Below the pieces are notes generated by a model. It was not told where the DNA came from and did no database searches. It saw only the letters and a program-made list of their open reading frames with translations. From Blastomussa wellsi (taxonomy: Eukaryota > Cnidaria > Anthozoa > Scleractinia > Plerogyridae), in NCBI GenBank assembly GCA_947652115.1, contig OX393570.1, positions 16,122,930-16,186,929 of the forward strand: a stretch of 64,000 nucleotides of DNA, written 5' to 3'. Positions 56,831 through 64,000 of the stretch are shown here, one piece after another. Position numbers and translations under genes: made by a program. Position 1 is the first letter of the stretch. Each line of letters begins with the position of its first letter.

Positions 56831-58190
56831 GATACTGCTGGTCAATATTGAGCCATCAGTGATCAGGTTAACATGCCGCCCAAGGATCGCTCCTGAGAAG
56901 AACAGACATGTTTGCTTGCAGGGATCTTATGAAGATTCATCCATTCAATAAAAAAAATCTTTGAAATAAAGGGTAAGTGCCTCCATTGTGATTTCTTGGG
57001 ATTTAAGGTCTAATTTTTCATTAAAGTAATAACCCTCAATCTGACGTGTGCTTGATGACATTGCAAGCAAATTGTTTTCCAGTACTTTACCAGCACTCAG
57101 ATCAATGTGTGCACCCCTGGCAAGTTTAAAAATGGTGTGAACTGATCTCGGTCAAAGTGTGGAAACATATTTCCGGAGTTTCCAAAGTTGTCGATGAGAA
57201 AAAGAACAAAAAAATGAAAGTGGCCCATGATAAGAGGGAATACGAGAAGACAAGGATGAAGAAGATTTTGGGCGAGTGAAAACTAATCCGGGTGAGTACA
57301 GTTTGAGGGTTACTCGCCAAAACGGCGAGTGCTCTCAAAATTAAGTGTCCAACCCTGTACAGATATCATAAAGACCTTTCGCAGATAGCGTATTAGAAGA
57401 GCTGGAAAGAGCGTTTTCAAGTTGCAAGGAACAAACTTGTCGCCGTATTCTTTGTTTTGTTGAGAGTTTTTTTTATCTTTTTTCCATAAAAATCCAAAAG
57501 GGTGGGTTCTGTGAGGCCCTAACATGTGAGGTATTTGACCATGTAACTTGACCAAGAAAATCTTGGGTTGCCCCGAGGGGAAGGGTGGGTGCTTTTGGAA
57601 TTGACTGATACCTTAAGCTCAAGGTTAGGTTTTAAAAAATTTCACACCATCAATGTTTAACACGTATGATATACTGTAATAATGTGACATTATAGCTGAC
57701 ATTTTGAACATTGCCACAAAATTATACATTAAAATTGATTACGTTAATTTACAATAATCATTTGTTATTTTCCAGTTTTTAATAAAGTATGGCTCATCCT
57801 TGGTGTAGAAACCTGTGAAACTCACCAGTGACGTAAAACAAAGAACGAACAAGACAACAAAGAACTCAAAACAATATAGGACAGAAAAACAATAGCTATA
57901 AAACAAAGGAAAAAGTCGCATGTTTTTACACCGAGGTAAACCCGAAAGTACTCACGCTTTTTCATACTCACCAGTGGTTTTCTTGGTCGCTAAAGTGATG
58001 CTATTAAACCAACTAACAGAAAGGTCCCTGAAAGATGCCCTTGCTTTCCTTTTCGTTGGAAACTCACCAAAGATCTGTAAGATCTCAAAACTGTATTGCG
58101 CGTTTATCAAAACTGCCGCCATCTTTTTTTTCTGTGGGAGTCTAGTTTCCAGATTCCTCACGGTCATAATCTGGAGTTTTCTAAAGCCAA
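56831..58190. other. Noncoding DNA
   Basis: Several ORFs of 60-80 codons show no domain, no consistent splice signals and no repeats. Nothing supported. Confidence 0.45.
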
Positions 58191-58480
58191 TATTTGTTGA
58201 GCAACAAATGTTGCGACTGGGGTTCAACAAATGTTGCGACTGGGGTTCAACAAATGTTGAACAGTGGATCTTGTGAAGTTGAACGTTGAAATATGCCATT
58301 CAACATGTTGAACTTTGTTGAATGTTGTTGAACGAAAATAGAGCTTGGCTCTATTCCGTTCAACAAGTTGCCGTTTGTTGAACAACCTGGAGCTACTTGG
58401 GAAAACGCAAAAACGTTTCAACAAGTCGCAACGATGTGCAACATTTGTTGATCAACAAAAGTTGAAAGATGTTGAACCGT
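58191..58480. repeat. Cluster of CAACAAATGTTG palindromes
   Basis: CAACAAATGTTG occurs three times within 60 bp, separated by CGACTGGGGTT. It is followed by related palindromes (TTCAACATGTTGAA, GTTCAACAAGTTG, CAACATTTGTTG). The block as a whole is roughly an inverted repeat, so it is probably a MITE built of short palindromes. Confidence 0.65.
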
Positions 58481-59108
58481 GTATCATTGGCTTAAAACCA
58501 AAGGTTTTTTTCCGGGAGCTATCGGCTGATAGAATTTGGATGTTCATAAAACAAATATTTGCCCGAGAAGCAGAACATCAAATTTCCAAGGGGCAACTAT
58601 CAGACCGATAGTTTCGAGAGAGAAACACTCTATTGTCTTTATTGTTCACCACTAAATTTTCTTCCGCGCGCGCACATTCACAAACTAGCGAATTAAATTT
58701 AGTGCAATCCGAAATCTATGAATAAACTAAAATCAGGCAAGAACCCCTCTAAAATGCAGGTCAATTAAATAGCGTTTGAATGTATTTTTAACCGAAAGCC
58801 CGCTTGTTGACAAAAAAAAAATCACGTACGAGCACTATCCATCCGGGTATTTTCCGCGGACGGGCACTGTGCCCTGATAATGCCCTCCGCGGATGAACTC
58901 TATCGCGTCACGTGTTTAATTTAGACCAATGAGAATCGGAGAAAATTTAGTCATAAGTAAGAAGGGACCGTTCATTTTTATAAGGTAGAGCGCTGGTGGA
59001 ATGTGGGAGGGGGGGGGGGGGGGTGTGGCATCCCAAAAATATGACTCCAAATTAGGGGCCATCCGAAAAATATGGTCTGTAAAGGGGGGGGTGGGGTCAC
59101 TCAAAATA
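58481..59108. other. Noncoding DNA
   Basis: No gene supported. G-tracts near 59008-59022 and 59083-59093. Confidence 0.45.
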
Positions 59109-59340
59109 TACTATAAATGGATAAATAGATAAAACAGCTAATATATTTGAAAGACATTTGCCCGATGTTTCGGTTTGCAAGACAAACCTTCCTCAGGGGC
59201 TGAGCGAACAAAAACATATGACAAAATAAGAAAAGGTCATTACAAATGCTGTTTGAAATTAAAATATAGACATTGATTTTTTTTTCATTTTTGTGTTGCT
59301 GTCACTTGACCATCACTTTTCATCACCGCCGTTAATTTAT
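59109..59340 (-). mobile_element. Penelope-like terminal fragment B
   Basis: TAAAACAGCTAATATATTTG, then CCCGATGTTTCGG and CCTTCCTCAGG: a block shared with 14706-14894. Its minus strand contains a hammerhead-like hairpin (59160-59200). No coding part remains. Confidence 0.45.
59160..59200 (-). ncRNA. Hammerhead-like ribozyme motif
   Basis: Minus strand: GCCC (stem I), CTGAGGA (fits CUGANGA), one extra A, a strong stem II GGTTTG-TCTTG-CAAACC, GAAAC, ATC, then GGGC closing stem I. The extra base between core and stem II also occurs in the other three motifs of this window. Confidence 0.45.
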
Positions 59341-59466
59341 AACAGCTGTGTTGAGGATTTGAATTTATTAGCAAAACATGAGTCACGACTCGTTTTCTTC
59401 ACCAACTCTATCTCAGTATCGTGGTACTGGAGTTTCCCTGGAATATGCTTACTTAACGACCACTAA

Positions 59467-59718
59467 CATTCTCGTCCCCAGAGGCCGCGATCCTTTTGGT
59501 CAGCACCAAGAATTACGACCTCTGGCCGTAACCAAATTGTGAGCATGCGTAGAAAACACGTTTTGTAGCTTTCAGCCAATCAGATTTTCGAGATTTGACT
59601 TTGTGCATGCGCAGAGTAACGGGAAGTCCGTGATTCGCGGGCTTCCGGTGTTCGACCTTCCCAGAGGTTCGATTGTTGGTGCTGACCAAACGAATCGCGG
59701 CCTCTGGGGACGAGAATG
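59467..59718. mobile_element. MITE with ~41-bp inverted ends and 9-bp target duplication
   Basis: Left end CATTCTCGTCCCCAGAGGCC and right end GGCCTCTGGGGACGAGAATG are inverted copies. GACCACTAA flanks both sides (59458-59466 and 59719-59727). The perfect 9-bp duplication and absence of coding DNA fit a Mutator-like nonautonomous element, although TSD length alone does not prove the superfamily. Confidence 0.85.
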
Positions 59719-59727
59719 GACCACTAA

Positions 59728-60194
59728 GTGAGCTTTCCATACACTTAAATTGCCGAGCATGCGTAGTAGCATCGTGTGACAGATTTCTGGTACATTTGAC
59801 GCGAGCAAAAGTCTTTTACCAGATGTTCTCTCCCGAGTGTTCTCTGTGTTTTATATTGTTTGCACCGATTTTTTTTCCACTGTGCCCTAAGCCTGGTTCA
59901 CACTTGCGACATAAGGCCGACATAACGTCTAGGTCACGAAAAAGCGAAAAAAATACCTTACACTTATGTTTTATGTGACCAGTGTCAAGAACCCAAGAAA
60001 ACGACAGTAGGAACATGATAACATAAAAGCTACATGAACATAACGACATAAGAAAAAGATTGATCTTTTCCTTATGTTGTTGGTTATGGCCATGTCGTTA
60101 TGTCGAATTGGCTCTTAGCACACCCTATTTTAATCCAATAACAAGGCTTGTGTGCTACGCATGCGCACGCCCTTTTAGTGGCGTTTTTATTACG
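59728..60194. other. Noncoding DNA with a decayed hairpin
   Basis: Between the two MITEs the sequence has inverted copies of ATAACGACATAAG-like motifs (about 59910-60110), perhaps another fold-back repeat. No gene. Confidence 0.45.
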
Positions 60195-60203
60195 ACTGAA
60201 AAC

Positions 60204-60244
60204 CAATCTCGTCCCCAGTAACGCGGACTCTGGGGACGAGATTG
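60204..60244. mobile_element. 41-bp terminal-repeat-only derivative of the same MITE
   Basis: CAATCTCGTCCCCAG and CTGGGGACGAGATTG with ~11 bp between them form a hairpin with the same tips as 59467-59718. The flanks ACTGAAAAC (60195-60203) and ACTGAATAC (60245-60253) match at 8 of 9 bases, fitting a target-site duplication. Confidence 0.65.
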
Positions 60245-60469
60245 ACTGAATACTCGTTATTATTAAAAACTAGCTATGGTATATCGCATTTCCTGAGTTT
60301 TGATTGGTTTGATTGGTCGCGATATATTTGCCTTAAACTGTTATAAATTCACGAAATGGTCCCTAAATTTATGTAATAAGAACATAACTAAATGAAAAGC
60401 AATTTATTGAAGAACGCCCGCCACTGCAGCAAAATTTTTGCAGAATTTCAACGATTTTCGAGCCAAACT

Positions 60470-60693
60470 TGAACCTGTCTGTGTGTATGATAGTTAGTAT
60501 ATTCATTTGCTATAGTGTATTTCCGCTGTTAACATTTAATTTAATTTATTTGATCCAGCGCCCTGACATTCTTAACTCTTCAGTTATTTCAGGGTGCTTG
60601 TACCCTTTAATTACTATATTTATATTTAATTTTCTTGGTAATTTATTTGATTTTAACCTCTGGGTACAGTAAACATTGTTGTTGTTGTTTAAA
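60470..60693 (+). mobile_element. LINE 3-prime tail (CR1/L2-like)
   Basis: AT-rich 3-prime UTR with TTATTTCAGGGTGCTTGTACC, ending ATTGTTGTTGTTGTTTAAAA. The (TTG)n tail matches that of the LINE at 12404-12998. No coding part is left. Confidence 0.5.
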
Positions 60694-62595
60694 AACTGAC
60701 ATCCTGACGCTTTTTCAAAAATCCATGTCACAATCCATTTCCATCCTCGCCATCGTTAGCCATCCTCACTTCCTAATGGATCCTAATCATTTGTCGAGCA
60801 CTGCTCTACAAAATATAACCATTATTTTTCAGCTTTCAAAGATCGATGTATGTTTTGGAGATTTCCAAAATCATGCTAAAAGTGGGACACCAAGGACGTT
60901 CGCGCTAATTGCTTCTGCGCATCATTACTGCGCAAAGAAATTCGTCACGCCACGTCATCCCTCGAGCGCGCGCGCTAAGAAAAAACAAAGGGCCAGAAGC
61001 CGTTTCGTAAATTTGCTGGTAGTTTACTCTCTTAAATGGTCGGTGACCCCTACTTTTTTTTCCATGAACTGGTTTTATTTACAATTCTCGGCAGATTGTC
61101 AAAAAAGGAACAAAAAATCAATGTGGAAAGTTTAAAAATTTTAAGGTTTTCTGCCCACAGGACATCGAATCCTGCCATCTCGCGGCTGTTAGGCAAGTGC
61201 AAATGTGTCGCTCAATGAGAATTTTTGCTTTAAGGAACCACACTAATTGAATAAATTCACGTTATGGGCCCATTTAAACAACATTTGGAAGCGACACGCT
61301 CATTTCAACGATTTATTTGCAATATGTTTGTGCTTACGGACACTGTAGCCGTATTCGCTAACGAAACGCGATTTTTCAGATTTATGGTGTTCTCTGGGCA
61401 TGTTATATCCAAAACGAAGACGGTGACCACCATTTTTTTTACATTTCTGATATCAGTTACTCATTATCTTACAGTAGTGAGAGTTTCAGAAAAAAATCGA
61501 TGGTAAAAAATTTTTGCGCGAACGTCCTTAAGGTCGCCGAGACAGGATACTCATTAGCATTCATTTGTGTAAATAATATTCTGGAAGTGGGAAGACTAAA
61601 TCCGATAATGAGCGAAATAATTATGACAAGGTTCTCAGTAATCGAAATATGCTTCAGTTGCAGTCAGGGATGGACATTAGTAATACAAATCTAAAATTTC
61701 TGCCACTGACTTGTTTAAATGTTTAAACAACATTTATTACCAAAACCAGGTGAATTGTTTTGGTCACTGCGAAGGTGTTGGCCCAATCATTCCCTTAAAG
61801 AGTTGTTCCGGAGCCGATAGGTGAAGAAAACGATTTGAAATGTAAACTACTTTTAGACTCTGCACAATGCAACCAATAGGGCCTAAACAATGTTTTCCAT
61901 TTAATACAAACTGGGCGCACGCTTTTGGCTTCCGTGTGCCGGCGTCTTTTAAATGTACAAAAACCTATCGGCTGGTGAATGGGAAGTATTTTTGGTCGCG
62001 ACAGCTGAAACAGAACATCACTTACTTTAAGACAATTATTTTGCGATACATGACAACAAAGAAATACTGAAGAATTAAAGCCTACGTCTTGAAGACGGAC
62101 GTAATACCGGTGGTTTAGGCTGCCTGCGATGCAGGCTAAAGAAGTATAGTTTCAATTTTAAACTGCGGGATTTTTCAGTATTCTTCATTTCGTTTTATTT
62201 TTTTTTTCAATTAGAGATCTTTGGAAAGATAAAGGGAAAACAACTTTGGCACAAACTAACTGGCGGCAGAGACAAATATGTACTACAATTTGAATAGTGC
62301 AAAATATCGCCAGCGCGATTCCAGTTGGCTAATTGAGTGGGACATGTGTTTTTGTTGCGACAGCTGAAACTGGACATCATTCACTTTGAGAGAGATATTT
62401 TGCAATCAATGACAACAGAAAATACTGAAGAAACTGCGATTTTTTTCTCGTTTTTTCGCTTTAAAGGTGGACATCCTTGTCGCTGATATTGAAATGCAAC
62501 AATGTTCCAACAAAATCAATGCCACCATAGCAAGAAATGTCCAGGGGCGTAGGTAGAGGTTTTCAAAGTGTCGCATCCTGTGTACTCACCAGATT
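60694..62595. other. Noncoding DNA with diverged duplicated blocks
   Basis: The block at about 61985-62080 (GCGACAGCTGAAACAGAACATCA) is repeated in diverged form at about 62345-62435. A GACGGACGTAATACCGG hairpin-like stretch lies near 62080-62140. ORFs of 60-80 codons show no domain; they could be gene relics, but nothing is recognisable. Confidence 0.4.
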
Positions 62596-62637
62596 GGTCA
62601 CCGTAAAGAGATTCTCTTGAATCTCTTTACGGTGGCC
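62596..62637. repeat. Perfect 16-bp hairpin, extended to 19 bp
   Basis: CACCGTAAAGAGATTC (62599-62614) pairs with GAATCTCTTTACGGTG (62619-62634) around TCTT; GGT/GCC extend it with one wobble. It sits exactly where the fragment at 29011 carries its ribozyme-like motif. Confidence 0.8.
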
Positions 62638-62684
62638 AATTCACATTATCAACCCAGCTGATAAAAAAAATTATATTGTTATAC

Positions 62685-62719
<35 letters not shown>

Positions 62720-62735
62720 ATTACCCCCTCAATTC
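62617..62735 (+). mobile_element. Penelope-like terminal fragment A, second copy
   Basis: Matches 29053-29180 (TTTACGGTGGCCAATT, ACCCAGCTGATAAAA, CGACGCAGCACCACAGTTTC) with few differences, but lacks the hammerhead-like core. Confidence 0.5.
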
Positions 62736-64000
62736 ATTTCCATATGAAAGGAAACCCAGATGCCAGAGACATTTCATGCTCGGTTTCCCACCAAAGCAAA
62801 GTTTCCCCCGTGCCGCGAGAAAACCTCAGACACCCAGCGGGTATATGAAAGATTTCGCACCAAGACTCGTTTCAAAGGCAATTCGGAAATGGCTTAGCCA
62901 AATTAATTTGAAACTGAAACTTTCAAATAGTCACCACTTTGCAAATATATTGGCGCAAACTGCTAATTAAAGCCAATTTTAAAGGCTTAACCGACAGTTT
63001 CTTATGAATCTCATAGAGTTAATTCATCATTTACCGAGAGACTTTAACAAGGGGAAACTCAGCTAATTGCTGTAGTATTACACAATCACGTCTTAAAAGG
63101 TTTGAATACATAAACGCACCTCAACTGTGGGGAAGCGATTTCTTCGCAAACAAATTTAAGGAGTCATCTTGTCTACAACGAACATGAATGTCACCGGAGA
63201 CAACACCAGAATACTTGGTTGTCGTTTAGGAATGCTTTCTTTAAATCCAACGAATATTTCTGCGGGCGTGTATGTTGGATTTGTCACCAGAACCGCTATT
63301 AATGTTTTCACCTGCTGTGGAAATCGCCACCTCAAGATGAGCAACTTGACAGCAGGATTTTTGGATCAAGAAAGATCGGAGTTGCAGCTACTGCAGAACA
63401 GGAACTGAACTCGAACAGAGCCAGCCGAGATGTGTAACGAGAAAATGAAACATTGAACAGTGGACATTACTTGGCAGTATTTTTCAAGATTAGGTCTCTT
63501 TGTATTATTGTCTGTTTCCTTTAATTTTTCTTTAATTTATTTTAATGTTTTTAAGGCCGTGCCACGCGCCAAGATTAGCCTTAGATAGATGCGTGGATAT
63601 CAACTTCCGTACTCGTTTGAAATGATGATTTAAGAGAATGTGTGTTGTTAGCTCAACGACAGAGGGAACACAACCGCATACATGGAACACATTAGTAAAT
63701 TTTATTTTATTGTCTCAAATGTGGAATGCTTTTTCATTTTTTTGCTTTTATTTCACGATAGGTTTCTTTTACCATCCCTTTTTCATGCGAGATTTAAGTC
63801 TTTTTTCTCGCCTGTTCTATTTAAAAATGGGCATCCTTGTTAATGAGACTGCACCGCTATCAATGCTCCAACAAATTCATAGCCACCTATGTCTAGCCGT
63901 AGCCTGCTCGCAGGCAAACAAACAAATTTTACCTGGTGAATTTTTGTCGCTGCGACAGAAGTTTGTAGATCCATTTGAATGGAAAAAAGAGCCGAAATGG
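62736..64000. other. Noncoding DNA to the window end
   Basis: A block near 63815-63890 (GGCATCCTTGTTAATG...CTCCAACAAATTCATAGCCACC) is a diverged repeat of about 62465-62530. Small ORFs such as 63169-63408 show no recognised domain. No RNA gene seen. Confidence 0.4.

Overview
The window looks like transposon-rich, AT-rich nuclear DNA of a cnidarian, most likely an anthozoan (coral or anemone). This rests on the mixture of mobile elements: a Polinton/Maverick, Penelope-like elements with a GIY-YIG domain, two classes of LINE, tRNA-derived SINEs and many fold-back MITEs. No species marker gene is present. I see no intact conventional host gene, only some splice-bounded candidate exons on the minus strand between 21.5 and 27.6 kb.

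Layout. 1.0-3.8 kb: an element with ~0.7 kb terminal inverted repeats. 4.5-14.1 kb: a recent ~4.7 kb tandem segmental duplication whose distal part is a G/C-tract minisatellite; the array continues to 16.9 kb and contains a 278-bp higher-order repeat. 17.3-20 kb: a duplicated fold-back repeat. 20.9-27.9 kb: nested tandem duplications carrying candidate exons, a 10-bp minisatellite and tRNA-derived SINEs. 29.7-39.6 kb: a ~3.4 kb minisatellite of ~15-bp units split by an L1-type LINE. That LINE is itself interrupted by a MITE and by a GC-rich, partly inverted-duplicated gene that I do not recognise ('element G'). 40.1-41.4 kb: two inverted Penelope GIY-YIG fragments around a 200-N gap. 43.5-55.3 kb: a decayed Polinton. 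55.3-64 kb: noncoding DNA with Penelope fragments, MITEs and a LINE tail.

The Polinton (about 11.8 kb) is the main gene system. Its inverted repeats are built from nested palindromes and each carries the same small Cys/His-rich gene. Inward from each end lie tandem units with the octamer ATTTGCAT and, on the left, TATAAA. The rest encodes a second Cys-rich protein, an unknown ORF, a coiled-coil protein with a hydrophobic C-terminus, a capsid-type protein, an A32-like packaging ATPase, an unknown helical protein, a retroviral-type integrase, and a large family-B DNA polymerase with zinc-finger and VSR-like segments. Polymerase and integrase would serve replication and insertion, ATPase and capsid proteins particle assembly. 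Nearly every gene has frameshifts or stops, so this copy is a fossil. I did not recognise a maturation protease.

Most long ORFs in the minisatellite regions are artefacts of repeat units whose length is a multiple of three.
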